Part shown: in pieces, positions 12,395 through 24,119 of the stretch
Layout of the letters: each line of letters begins with the position of its first letter
How positions within the stretch are numbered: the first letter of the stretch is position 1
Source of the DNA: Heliopora coerulea
Lineage: Eukaryota > Cnidaria > Anthozoa > Scleralcyonacea > Helioporidae
Assembly (NCBI GenBank): GCA_030142905.1
Contig: JASJOG010000170.1
Coordinates: forward strand, 645,926 to 709,925
Reading direction: 5' to 3'
DNA length: 64,000 nucleotides
The notes under the pieces: model-generated
Seen by the model: the letters and a program-made list of their open reading frames with translations, nothing else
What the model was told of the DNA's origin: nothing
Database searches by the model: none
Made by a program: the position numbers and the translations under genes

Positions 12395-12645
12395 GGAGGT
12401 ACTGGTGGCACAGTGGTACTGCACGTGTCTCTCACCACTGTGACTAATGTTTGATTCTGGCTCCGTGGAGTTGTTTGATTAAAGATACCTTGGTCACATG
12501 TGAGAAGAGTGTTGTCCAGTTTGACTCTACCAAGCATCGCAGGTTTTCTCCAGGTACTCTGGTTTCCTCCTCTAGTAACACTGGACCCATGAGAGGTAGG
12601 CCCTTACTGGACCTCTAGGGAGAACAGGTCAGATAGCTGATAGGG
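12395..12645 (+). repeat. tRNA-derived SINE-like repeat
   Basis: A box-A-like GGTGGCACAGTGGTA and a box-B-like GTTTGATTCTGGC give a tRNA-like head. It is followed by the GGTTTTCTCCAGGTACTCTGG body seen in many invertebrate and cnidarian SINEs. It lies downstream of gene A. Boundaries are approximate. Confidence 0.6.
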
Positions 12646-12840
12646 TTGTCAAGTATATATAGAGGCACTTTACTTTAGTTCTATTTTGCAAACTTTTTTG
12701 AGCCGGAAAAGATTTAACTCTCGCAGACCTTCATGATATAACTCATGCACATGTACCAAAACGACATCATTGCTTTGAACTTTTAATTTTATCATCATTA
12801 ACACGGATACTGACATTGCGATACCGTCACTACCGATAAC

Positions 12841-15800
12841 TTAAGAATTTGAGCCGCAATATCTCAAACTGCAGCCGCCTGAAGGACTACGAAGTTTGTA
12901 GATGTAATACGCCCCACAATTTAAAACCTCAATATTATTTGACCAATTGCAGCAGCTACTACTCCAGTGATAACAAACCGTTCGAGTAACCTTTCCCTCA
13001 CTGACAGTTGGATGTGCACCATTCATCCATCCAGAGGCATGTGTTCCACATCTGTTTTCAGGTACACAAGTAGTCGCTATCCGCAACCCAGCTTGACCTC
13101 CAAACCTGTACCAGCGCGTGGAAAGACTGTCGTCACACAGAACTGTGCCAGAGGTATATTTTTCGTTTCGATTGGCCTCTTTCAGATATGAGTAATGAAA
13201 GCATTCTGGGTAAGCTGGAGTAGTTTAAAAAGAAAAATGTGTGTGGTGAATTACTATGGATATGAAAAAATTAAAAACTTCTTATTAACCGAGAACGTGG
13301 TCATTACTGGGAAAAATCAAACCGGGGTCTTGACAGTATGGACGGAGCCCGGAGGGCGAGGTCCTTACATAAAAGACCCCGGTCTGATATTTTCCAGTAA
13401 TGACCAGGCGGACGAGGTTAATGAGAGATTTAAAATACGGCTTGTTTTAAACAAACAAAATATACCCAGTCTAGTAAAAATATATCACATTCGTATAGCG
13501 TGACAAAGAGTTAGCCGTTAAGCGCTTTTGCAGGCACAGAGCACAAAGAAAGATCAGTTTGCCGTGAATTCCCGCGTAAAAACCAATAATCGAGACGTCT
13601 AAATGAAAACAATGCCAATAAAGTGGGTTGTTTCATCCATAGAGCCAGGCATATAACAAAACTTGTTAACCTCATTTACAGCTACACGGTCCTGTTGACA
13701 TCAATAATGAACATTGTTATTGCTAGTTCAGATTACTAGCATTAAAAAAGAAATGCAAGACTTATGATAATTTAAATACCTTATAAATGTAATTTAAGAT
13801 TAGAAAATTTATAGTGAACTTTCCAGTACGGTAGGTAAGACAAATAAGCGACCGATTAAAATTCTTACTGGATATTTAAAATACTCTTTGGAAATTGTGC
13901 CTCGGTAAGATCGCCATAGCTTGATTTTATCGTATATTAAATGATAGAAATTTGAAATATCTGTTGATATGCGACAGGATACACGACAAAGCAAGTTCGG
14001 AAAAGGTTCAGCAACGAAAATTAAAAATCCAAGTCAAAAAACAGAATTAAAAAAATGCTTTCATAATTTTCCCGTCATGAATACGCCATGGTTGCAGTGA
14101 GGCGTAGAAACTCTAAAACGCTCTGCTCAGGCACAGTCACTCCAGTCTTGAAGGTTGTTTTGGGGCCCAGTTACACGATGGGATTGTTGTACGCAATTGT
14201 GCCCTCTGATGCATCCGATGAACTCATTGGAGTCTTTCGGATGCATCACTAAGTTAGTGACCCAAATCGTAAGTAGGAATTGTACCTTTGAGACAACATT
14301 CAATACCCCAGGATGACCAATCTTATACGAGAATCGTATCGTGTAAATGGACCCCAACACGTACCACTGGTGACGCTACAGGGGAAGGCAATCGATTCTT
14401 CCTTAGGTGGGAATACTTCTCTTGTTCTGACATAATACACCTTTTACTGTTCATTACCAGAAAATATACTATCATTAACGCCAACCTCAAACTCATTAAC
14501 GCAAAAATACATTCATTTTATTCAATCGACATTCATTAGCATAGATATGCAACCATTTACATCAAAGGGCATTCTACAGCGACAACAGACGACCATTAAC
14601 ACCATTCTACTATACATTAGCGATAATAAAACTTCAATCAGGCAAAATATTTCACTTACATAAGTGAAATTTTATTATCCTTAATGTGTGGTAGAGTGGT
14701 GTTAATGGTCATCTGTTGGCGCTATGGAATGCCATTTGATACAAATGGTTGCGTATCTACGCCAATGAATGTCGATTGAATAAAATGAATGTATTTTGCG
14801 TTAATGAGCTTGAGGTTGGCATTGATGATAGTACATTTTCTGGTAATGAACAGCAAAAGGTGTATTTTATAGATTTCATAATTTTTCGAAAATTTTTTTT
14901 TTTATTTCCGAATATTTTTGCAAGAAAATTCAATTTCTCAATTCTTAAACGGTAGAATTTTCCCGGGAACTCTTTTCACTTAGAGCAGCATTTTTCTATT
15001 TTGGCACTGTTCTTTTCAAATGCTGGTTGTATCCCTGCGTACGACAGCAGAAGCAGAAGCATAAACAAAAGAACAAAACAACAGATAATGCCTTCCTGTG
15101 GGACAAGGTCTATGCTTAACTTTAGCAACTCTATAAATAAACTTCTTTTTATTGCATTTGTATATGGTTTCACCAATGAGGAAAAAAGATTATTGCCTGC
15201 AAGGGTATAGGAAGTTCCATAACATCTTGAGAACAAATGTTTTATCGCTTGGTTCAAGGTGCATACGTGAGTTGACCAAAACTGAGACGTGGTTATCTGT
15301 TCATTCTGTCACGTCCGATTTTATTTGGCAATTTTAAAAGCACTGTCATTCTCCGGTCCTAGTATTTTGATACTCTATTCGTTAGAACAGAAGTTATGAG
15401 GGCCGTTGCGAGAGTTTGGCCAGGAGTTCTTGCCAAGCTGTTGGCAACGGCGTTGGTGGCTTATTTGGCAGAACACTACACTAGATTTGAAAAATTACCG
15501 GTTCGATTCCAAGTCAGAGGCCTAGCAATTACATTTTTTGCAACTGGTCTCGGTTGGGTCTCTTGTAATCGCAATCCGATACTGGAAAATTTCCTTCACC
15601 AATTACGCCTTTTGCTGTTGGTTACCAGAAAATATACTATCATTAACGCCAACCTCAAACTCATTAACGCAAAAATACATTCATTTTATTCAAATGACAT
15701 TCACTAATGTAGATACGCAACCATTTGCATCGAAGGGCATTCCATACCGCCAACAGACCACCATTAACACCATTCTACTATACATTAGGGATAATATAAT

Positions 15801-18800
15801 TTCAATTATGCAAGAGAAATATTTTGTCTACTTGAAATTTTATTATCCCTAATGTATAGTAGAATGGTGTTAATGGTCGTCTGTTGGCGCTATAGAATGC
15901 TCTTTGATACAAATGGTTGAATATCTACACTAGAGAATGTCGATTGAATAAAATGAATGTATTTTTGCATTAATGAATTTGAGGTTGGCATTAATGAAAG
16001 TGTACTTTCCGGTAATGAACAGCAAAACGTGTATAAACTCTATTTCCTGTGATTGAATGTAAATGAACAATTATTATATGGCCGTCGTAGCGAGCGATCC
16101 CAATACGGAAATCCTGCAATTTGATTGGTTCATAAGAGTTCTGATTTTCCCCGTGCAGCTCGCTCAAGGGGGAGGATTTAAAAAAGCCTTGGTTGTGTCG
16201 AATGAAAGTTAAACTTTTAGTGAAAGTGTATTACGAACAATCTGAAAAGGGAAAGTAACCATGCAGAGGAAATTTAGTGAAGAAATTGTATATGAAATCA
16301 CGACAGAATTGCAAGTTTTTATTTGACGTTCAGTAGCTTTCCACTCGTCAATTACACATCGGAAAAGCCATATAATAAACTACTTATTTACCTTGCTTGT
16401 TCGGACTGTACTGGTGAAATATTGGACATCTGTTTTTGCACGGACCTTGACTCGTTGCGCTCGTCTCTGTCTGTACTTAAAAATATCGGTCCGATATTTC
16501 ACTAGTAAAAACCTCACGCTCGGTCAATAAGCGGTTAATATTCTTGGAATCACAGAAATCGGATGCGCACCAAAAAGAGTTAAGGTTTAACGTTACTCTT
16601 GTCTGTTACACTTTTCTATGGTAACAAGTGAAAGTGGGATTCATAAACGGGATCTGCTGATGATGCACAAAACTTACCAGATGTTCGGTTCAGATCCTTC
16701 AACTGTTTCTCCAGCTGGCTCAACTTTGCCATTGTCTGAATATACATACAAATACCAAGATTCAATTGTGACATAGGCACAATACACAAAAGGAAACTAG
16801 CCGACGATTAGAAACTCAATCGAGCTTTTGCCGATTGCATCAGATTTTTAAAATTTTAATCCATACATTTTTATTCTGATTCTCCAGTTTTCTTTCGATT
16901 TTGTCCAAGCTTGGCTTAACCATTTTCATCGTTTCTGTCAAAACCTGAATAAAAAAAATTGTAAAAATTCGCTTTGAATAATAAGTTACTGAAACCAAGA
17001 GCAAAGAGAAATGTGCCAGCAAAAAACAAACAACAAAGTAATTGAAAAATTTTAACTAATCGACAACAGAAGCAACAAAGTTAAATGTTTTGTTTCACCG
17101 CCTTATGAAAAAAGTCTACCAGATAGTACGCTCTATTAGATTGGTAAGTATGTTGTTTTTATCTTATTTTTACATGCCTTTTTCTTTTGGGCTATCACAT
17201 TCCAGCTTCTGTTTGCTCTCACATAAAGTTCTTTGTTATCCTTGCGGTACGCCAGCAAACCAGCAATCGACGGAATGTTTTTAGCAGTTGTATCATCTGG
17301 GACTACAACAATCTAAGTAGGTTCAAAGAATTTTAAAACAAAACAAAGACATTAGAAATGATCAATCAAATGAATAAAAGGCTACAGGCATACAGGATAA
17401 TCAAGATTTCATCTTATAATTTTTCATTTATGAGAGATATACAATACCAAATTATTAAATGCCTTCGTCACATGCAATTCCAACTTATTCAAAAGAGCGT
17501 TTTAGTACTGTAAATAGCCTTTTTTTAAGTTCGTGGTAGACATGGAAGAATACTGTAATAAATGGAAAAACTAACATCAGATACAGCTAAGCTGAAACAA
17601 AACTTTAAAACAGTTACACCTTTTGCTGTTCATTTCCAGAAAATATGCTATTGTTCACGCCAACCTCAAACTCATTAACGCAAGAATACATTCATTTTAA
17701 TTCAATCGACATTTGCTATCGTAGATACGCAACCATTTGCATCAAAGGGCATTCCATAGCGCCAACAGACCACCATTAACACCATTCTACTATACATTAG
17801 CGATAATAAAATTTCATGTAGTTTATGATTTCGGAAATGTGAGAGCTTGGATATGTCTTAAGATAGATGAATGATGAAGCTCCAGTATGGAGCTTGAAGA
17901 TCGTTCATCTTTCTTAAGACATATCCAAGCTCTCACATTTCCAAAATCATAAACTACATTAATCGTTATTAATATATAGTGGCTTCCGCTTAGGTTGCAC
18001 ATATATGTCGAACTTGCACCTTAGCTCACCATCCGAGTCTCGGTAGCTCAATGGTTAGAGCGTCTCACCGGTCATCAGAAGGTTGCGGGTTCGATCCCCG
18101 TCTGGGGCTCAGAAATCGTTTTCTGAGTATGGAGCTTGAAGACCGTTCATATATCGTAATAAAATTTCAATTACTCAAGAGAAATATCTTGCTTAATTGA
18201 AATTTTACTATCCCTAATATATAGTAGAATGGTGTTAATGGTCGTCTGTTGGCGCTATGGAATGCCCTTTGATGAAAATGGTTGCGTATCTATACTAGTG
18301 AATGTCGATTGAATAAAATGAATGAATTTTTGCGTTAATGAGTTCGAGGTTGGCGTTAACGATAGCATATTTTCTGGTAATGAACAGCAAAAGGAGTAGT
18401 AGCCACTTTTTTTTCAAACGCACGTGCATATATAGTAAAATTAAAACATTATCGCCGAGATTTTAGTGTTCTTTATAAGCTCGTATCTTGATTTATTTAC
18501 AAGATGTTTATCTTCGGATTATGTTTGTTCTTTTACTTTAACAACTTCCCAGCAGGATCAGCCTGCAATTATTTTTACTTTGAATAACTCCAGACGATTT
18601 TACTCGTCGAGGAAAGACATCCTGCTGGGAAAAGGTTATAACTTTCCGAATTGAACATGACCAATGCAACCTTGGCTTGAAACGTTTTGAAGCAATAGCT
18701 GGCAAAGCTGCCGTTCAAAACATGGAGATCATATGTTAACCAGAGGGGGCATTCTAGCTAAATGTCACTTTACTGCAGGCGACAAATTAAAGACCGCCAT

Positions 18801-21800
18801 ATTGGACAAGTTGGGGAGCAAAACAAACGTGCCCGGATGAAAAGTCCACGGTCATGGTTAAAAGCCACTTAACATTTGCCTCTTGTTTTAGTTGGGATTT
18901 TTTTTTTAAAAAAAGAAAGTAAAACAATTAAGGCAATAATAATATGAATAACACTCAACTAATAACCAGAGAAGTTGTTTTCTGCTATACATCTAACGGA
19001 AATAGACACGAAACTGTTCACTAAACATCAGTTGTTGGATCTCGAGGTTCCCGAACAGACGGTAAAGGGCCTGGAAAAGAACAGTTTGTCCCCGATTCAA
19101 TTTGACCCCAATTATCGGCCCCCATGCCCCCTCTAGTTTTATATGATCTCGGTCGTTCAAAACCCAACGTTTCGTTACTCTGGTCAATTTTCTTCATCAG
19201 GGGTGATTGTTTTGAGGTTGAGGTCCCTATCTTTCCTCACAGTAACACTGATGAAGTTATGTATTAGTTCAATGCAACTAAGCTACCACCAATCGACCAC
19301 CGTCATCGCGACTATATTGGCCAGGAGCACTAATAATATACCATCCCTCCAGAAAACGTCTTTGATGGTATCCCGGATTGGAAGCAATAGTCCTGAAATT
19401 TTCCAGCATAGTCGTATATAGTAGTTAGTTTGGCAAGCGTGCTCTGACCAAGCAAAATTTTCTGTTAGTTTTAAGAAGAAAATAGCCTTTTTGTGTACTG
19501 TTAAACACGTTCCAAACTGACGTTTTGTCACGGTTTAAGAACATTCCAAAATTGCAACCACCAACCCGCGATACATCAAAGACGCTGTCTGGAGACGTGG
19601 CATATCAATGCCTTGCCGCACCGAATCACGATTACGGTGGTCTGTTACTGGGAGCCTATTTACATCTCATTAATAGATGACGTTATTAGTGGTTCTGTGA
19701 CAATAAAAGAGACCTCATTATCAGAACGATTGCACCTGATGAAGGCACTGGACTAGAGTGTCGAAACGTCGCGTCATGATCGGCAGTTTTGTAATCTGCG
19801 TTTAAAACTTTTCAAGTCAGACTAGCGTCAAACCATGTTTGACTCTTCATCTGGCTGAGTGGGGAATTTGTTCATTTATTTCAGTTACAGCAGGATTAGT
19901 CTTCTATAATTTTACTCTGGCAAACACGAGACAATTTCACTCGTCAAGGAAAGGCATCCCACCGGGAAAAGCAGTATAACTATCTCAATTTAAACTATCT
20001 CAACTCGTTCCAGACAGGACCAGTATTCCATTATTTTACTTTGGATAAACCCAGACGATTTTCCACCACAAGGGGAGATATCTTGAAGGGAAAAAGTTAA
20101 ACTGTCCGGCTGCTAGAGGGTTTTGAATCGTTCGGTTTCTTTGCTTTTTCCGTAAATTTTTCGCTAGGCTTCAGTTCTTCTTTCATTTTACACCAACGTT
20201 GAGGAAAAACAGTGACCCATTATTGTATGTACTTACGCCATCGTGTAAAAGAGCATTATTTTTACTACAGCGACCCTTAAATAAAATAAAAAAGAAAAAC
20301 AAGCAAAATCAGAAAACAGTGTCATTATACAAACCAAGACTTTAAAACTCACATAAGATGCAACTTCGAAAATTCTGTGACTTATTTTGCAGCAGTGTTC
20401 ACGCACTGATTTTGCTGACAAGGAGGCTAACCTCAGTCGGCACTACATTACCACCAAGTAACTTGTACCAAACAGACGTTCCATCGTCCTTTGCGACTTT
20501 ATAGTCCATACATTTGTCCCAAACTCTCTTGGGAACAGTCGATCGAACCCAAAACCAAGTAAATACATTTGTGGCCTTAGTTCCTCCGTTTAGGGTTTGG
20601 CATTCCTTGGAACAGTAATTCTTCGTACCACCCACTGGTCCATAACAACCACAGCACTGAAAGACGTGGAATTAAGGTAATTTTCAGTCATAAACACAAC
20701 GTTTCATTTGCGGGAGTAGGAAAGGAAGCATGTTTTAATAAGACCACTTACGTGTCCGTTGTCACAGCCAACAAACGCAGTCGCATCATAGTCGATTCCA
20801 GAAACGTTTCCTGCTACACTGTAACTGTCATTAGATTTCAAATAACCATTTAACAATTAGATTATTCGCAAATTATCCATTATTGTTTTAGTAGAAACAC
20901 ACTTTGTAAAGAACATTTTTCGTCTTCTCTGGGATTGTACTTTCAAATAAGCATTCTATTTCGTCTTCAGAAACCTCACAAAAACGAGAGGCGGAAGCCA
21001 TTTTCGCTACTCGCTATCTATCGACGAATAAATAGCGAGCAGCGTAGCCAATCAGAATGCAGCATTTGCAATAGTACTCGACTAAGTTTCTACTAAAATA
21101 AATTATACCGCACTAAGACCTGCCTGGTGATGGTTTATGTTGTTTGACGATATAAAATTTAAAATTTGACAATTGCAAAGAATAAGCGCAATAATGTGAT
21201 TATAATTAAAGTTAACCAGGAGATAGCTGCTAGCCAGCGGCATCTTTCTAACGCATTCATGCGCAGATGGGGTACGGTGCCACACAACACGAGTTGCGCG
21301 ATCTACTCCTCTTGCCACCTTGCCTTCGCCACATCGAGTCGCTTCGCTTGCCCCGTCCACCTTGTCACCGGCAGTAGATTAGGTGTTCCTGTCTTGGGTT
21401 TTCTCCAAGATGTGGTAAGTATCGATATTCCACTGTTTCCAGTGTGACAGGTGCCGGACGGTTGACCCATGGCTTGGTTGCCAGGGTTACCTTATTTGCT
21501 GTGGCTTATTTTGCAAGAATTGCTGTTTACTTTGCTACAATGGCACCTACACCAATCTTAATATTGACAAGTTAATGAGATAAACGTGTAGCTTTTCAGT
21601 TTACTCCTCTACACGAGAATGGCATCCTAAGTGTTTCTAACTAGGTTGCACATTTGTTTCATCAGGTTTCTGTTTTGCTGAATCACGTAAAGACAGTCAA
21701 TATTAACTGACATACCTGAAAGCACCAGAATAATCTGTTTGAATAGGGAATTTATGGTGAAATGCAAACCCCCAACGGCATGGCTTTTGTAAGCAAGAAT

Positions 21801-24038
21801 TCATCATGCTCTGTAAAACAAACCGGACATCGACCATTAGATAAAATTCAAACGCTTGAATTAATATCATATGCATGGGAACGCCATATTGATTTCGTTC
21901 GAGACTCGGCTGGAAATAAAGCGACACATACCCAACCAAAACTGGTCAGCGGGTGGTGGCCAAACCCAAACTTTGAACACCGAAACTTGGTGGTCACAAT
22001 TTTTTCTGTCTGCAAGTCTTTCACGTATGCAATGTGTCCAATCCCAGCTGATCTTAGTCCACACCCTCCTTGGTTAATTACCAACAGATTCTTTAACTGA
22101 CGTTTAGCTTGCAGTCTGAAAGACCTTGAACGGTGGTAAAGAGATAAGAATCATCTCAAAAAGAGCACAGATGGGAGAATTTTTTATATTTCTACATCTT
22201 AAAACAACTTACCTCGGTTGGGTCTTACATGTATGATTCTGACTCTCGAAAATCTACTTCCGCTTATGATAAATTTAAGTTAATGTGATCGAGTTTAAAT
22301 GCCTAATGTTCAATGAATATACCCTTCACTTCACCGGCATTATCATCTAAGTAAATACAGACCCCATGACTAAGCTCTCGGCAACGAGTTTAGTAGCTCA
22401 ATTAGCAAAGCACTGCACACTAGATTAACAGGATTGCGAGATCGATTTCCAGACAGAGGTCCAAGGGTTGCATTTTTCGTTACTGATTCCAGTTGGATCT
22501 TAAAATGTATGATTCTAACACCCAAAAAATTTACTTTCACGTAAAATAGATTGTATATCCAAGTAGCTAGGAAAGCATATTTGTTCCGAAGATATAGTCT
22601 CAGTGGAACTCCGACTGCGAGTACTCTTTCTGGTACCTGTGGCAGTGTTTCATTCAATAGCTATTAAGCATGCACAATACATCGATGTGTTTTTAAAACC
22701 TCGTCACAAGCCACATTTACAGCCATAAAATAGAAAATTGTATACCAGTGTGCTTTTGTTTCCATAAAATCTTCACTTGTAGCCATTTGAACCCTAAAGT
22801 CCAATATTGAAGCATCGCCAAGCGCACTAGACCAATGAGGATCGCCGAATGGCTCAACTGGATAATCATTGGATGGAACACTCCACGTGACAGAATTGTT
22901 CTTTCGTCCAATCAGCATGAAACCTCCTCCATCAGTACTCATGTCACACCAGACCTTAAAATATGAGAAACAATGTTCATTACATACTGAGAAAATATCA
23001 TTGAACAATATCCGCATTTAGTTAGGTATCTTAACATTGGAAAACTGGAAAAGATTGAACAACATGTGTACGTTTGAAACGGGTACAATGCTATGATAAG
23101 AAATGAAAACTGTTGGAAAACCTTTTTGGGCACTGAGCCATTAAGTGTTATCCAGTAAAAGCCATCTGCGGCCTTCGTTTCCTTGTCCAAAATATCGGAG
23201 CAATCGTAACCAGGGTTGAAAACTTCACCAGGTGGACTCAAACCTAAAATTGTGAATAATCGCCTTAAAGTATCAAAAAACAAAATAAACTTTATGCTTT
23301 TTTAAATTGAGCCAGAATTAATAAAGCTCAAAAATGAAACAGAATCACGACTACCTAAACTTTATTTGTAAAGAGTACTACCTATGTAATCATTAAATAC
23401 AGCACCCGTGAAAAGAGAAAGAATATACATGACCACGTAGATACACACACGCATGTACATATGTTGTCCGCATTCGTTACGCACCATCAGTTGTCCTCCA
23501 TAGATAGATACCGTTTTCTTCAGTACAAATTAAGATTTTCTCTTTGTTTTCGCGATCCCTTACCAAAACTTCATCAGCGTGATTGCTCTTGTCACATGAA
23601 CCTGGATCACTGCCATCAAGAACTTTGACGCTCTTTTTCCAGCAAGACATAGAAATTAAAATTAGCAGTCTGTCATGCACCGAATTTTGTGATTCACACA
23701 ATTAAACACATTTAGTGACTGCGTCAGCTCACGTTTGATGTAGTCAAACATATCTGACACATAAAAACATAAAGGCCGTAGAATTTATGGTCTGTATTCG
23801 AGTTAACTAGGCACGATGCTGGAAATGTTGATGGAAAGAATAGCGTAAAATTGTATCGGGAAAACGCTCTATAGCGAAAATATCTGGATATTTTTCACGA
23901 TAAAAAGCATAACCCTTGGCATAGGTAGTTCAATCACCATTCTAAACCTTAATAAAATTTTACCACACTTGAACTTACCGCTTTCACGGCAACGGCTATT
24001 CCACAGAAAAGTACGAAAAATGTCCAGTTGAAATTCAT
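12841..24038 (-). CDS. Gene A: secreted fibrinogen-C-like / coiled-coil / D8C-domain protein
   Basis: Inferred 12 exons (minus): 24038-23979, 23632-23485, 23243-23122, 22954-22746, 22124-21932, 21810-21716, 20824-20752, 20656-20432, 17312-17178, 16944-16867, 16735-16678, 13214-12841; 1770 nt, 589 aa, phases consistent throughout. Residues 1-20 form a signal peptide (MNFNWTFFVLF...). Residues 70-180 are fibrinogen-C-like (GYDCSDIL, WCDMSTDGGGFMLIGRKN). Residues 301-375 are Cys-rich (CCGCYGP). Residues 376-420 (IPSIAGLLAY...ELYVRANRSWNVI) resemble a collagen XV/XVIII-type trimerisation module; this is tentative. Residues 421-465 form a coiled coil. Residues 466-589 form a D8C module (NRCGTHASGWMNGAHP, SCCNW, NCGAYYIYKL) with ten cysteines, as in uromodulin/GP2/OIT3. 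Likely an extracellular oligomer; the N-terminal part recalls coral skeletal-matrix proteins. Linking exon 8 to exons 9-12 rests on paralogy with gene B. Intron 9 uses a GC donor. Confidence 0.8.
13282..13424. repeat. Small foldback (MITE-like) in gene A intron 11
   Basis: Arms TTATTAACC...GGTCATTACTGG...ACCGGGGTCTT and its inverted copy (arms of about 50 bp) enclose about 40 bp of GC-rich centre. Recognised only as a terminal-inverted-repeat structure; the superfamily is not assigned. Confidence 0.65.
14438..14862. mobile_element. Long-TIR foldback MITE, copy 1
   Basis: The ends read CACCTTTT(G/A)CTGTTCATTACCAG and its inverse, flanked by TA on both sides (14436-14437, 14863-14864). Inverted arms extend for about 190 bp to a short centre containing AATAAAA...TTTTATT. 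Length is 425 bp, with no coding capacity. TA target duplication suggests Tc1/mariner-type mobilisation. Sisters are at 15606 and 17617. Confidence 0.82.
15396..15600 (+). repeat. tRNA-derived SINE fragment
   Basis: Contains GGTGGCTTATTTGGCAGAAC (box-A-like), a box B (GGTTCGATTCC) and a tail (TTTTTTGCAACTGGTCTCGG) matching the related copy at 22380-22510. It directly abuts MITE copy 2. Confidence 0.55.
15606..16031. mobile_element. Long-TIR foldback MITE, copy 2
   Basis: Same family as 14438-14862: inverted termini ending in CAGCAAAA, about 190-bp arms, and TA dinucleotides at both borders (15604-15605, 16032-16033). Non-coding; located in gene A intron 11. Confidence 0.82.
17617..18396. mobile_element. 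Long-TIR foldback MITE, copy 3, interrupted
   Basis: Third family member with the same termini and TA borders (17615-17616, 18397-18398). It is split near its centre by a 340-bp insertion (17817-18156) bounded by 13-bp direct repeats. It lies in gene A intron 8. Confidence 0.85.
17817..18156. mobile_element. Palindrome plus tRNA-like element nested in MITE copy 3
   Basis: The insertion is flanked by the direct repeat TAATAAAATTTCA (17804-17816 and 18157-18169), a length typical of LINE-mediated retroposition. The left part (17817-17957) is a near-perfect palindrome starting TGTAGTTTATGATTT. The right part holds a tRNA-like sequence (about 18033-18106) with box A (TAGCTCAATGGTTAGAGC), box B (GGTTCGATCCC), a T-arm and a fully paired (with wobbles) acceptor stem. 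The anticodon stem has a mismatch and the base before the GGT anticodon is C, not T, so a functional tRNA is unlikely. A CTCAGAA/TTCTGAG hairpin follows, as in the 4325 element. Confidence 0.75.
18543..18637. repeat. Short TIR repeat (CCCAGCAGGAT family)
   Basis: AACTTCCCAGCAGGAT and its inverse ATCCTGCTGGGAAAAGGTT bound about 95 bp. Degraded relatives occur near 19880-20105, 34260-34460 and 48240-48335. Non-coding and of unknown superfamily. Confidence 0.55.
19162..19205 (-). ncRNA. Hammerhead-like motif, degraded (minus)
   Basis: The minus strand reads ACCC - CTGATGA - loop - GAAAC GTT - GGGT. The core boxes and a 4-bp stem I (ACCC/GGGT) are present but stem II is weak. Probably a Penelope-type terminus remnant. 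Confidence 0.4.
19736..19770 (+). ncRNA. Hammerhead-like core motif
   Basis: CTGATGA (19736-19742), a 6-bp stem II (GGCACT/AGTGTC, one G-T pair), GAAAC (19763-19767) and GTC (19768-19770) are in the order of a type I hammerhead with minimal stem III. Stem I pairing is weak. Penelope-like elements are known to carry such minimal hammerheads. Confidence 0.5.
22380..22515 (+). repeat. tRNA-derived SINE in gene A intron 4
   Basis: TAGTAGCTCAATTAGCAAAGC (box A region) and GCGAGATCGATTTCC (box B region) lie about 40 bases apart. The tail (GTTGCATTTTTCGTTACTG) is shared with the repeats at 15396 and 36790. Confidence 0.6.
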
Positions 24039-24100
24039 CTCAATTGACGATGATGAGATTAAACCGAAAGGTTTATTGTGGTTTGTACCACTGAGTTCAA

Positions 24101-24110
24101 GCTTTTATAT
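24101..24110 (-). promoter_or_regulatory. TATA box of gene A
   Basis: TATATAAAAG on the minus strand lies 63 bases upstream of the gene A start codon (24038). Gene B has CATAAAAGA at the equivalent position (64 bases), so the core promoter is conserved between the paralogues. Confidence 0.65.
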
Positions 24111-24119
24111 ATCAGAAAC

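Noticed and set aside
18033..18106. Candidate functional tRNA gene (A box, B box, fully paired acceptor stem with wobbles)
   Set aside because: The base 5' of the anticodon is C instead of T, the anticodon stem has a mismatch, several acceptor pairs are G-T, and it lies in a nested insertion with a 13-bp target duplication. Better explained as a SINE head.
22370..22657. 95-codon minus-strand frame between gene A exons 4 and 5
   Set aside because: Overlaps a plus-strand tRNA-SINE and has no counterpart in gene B; intronic noise.
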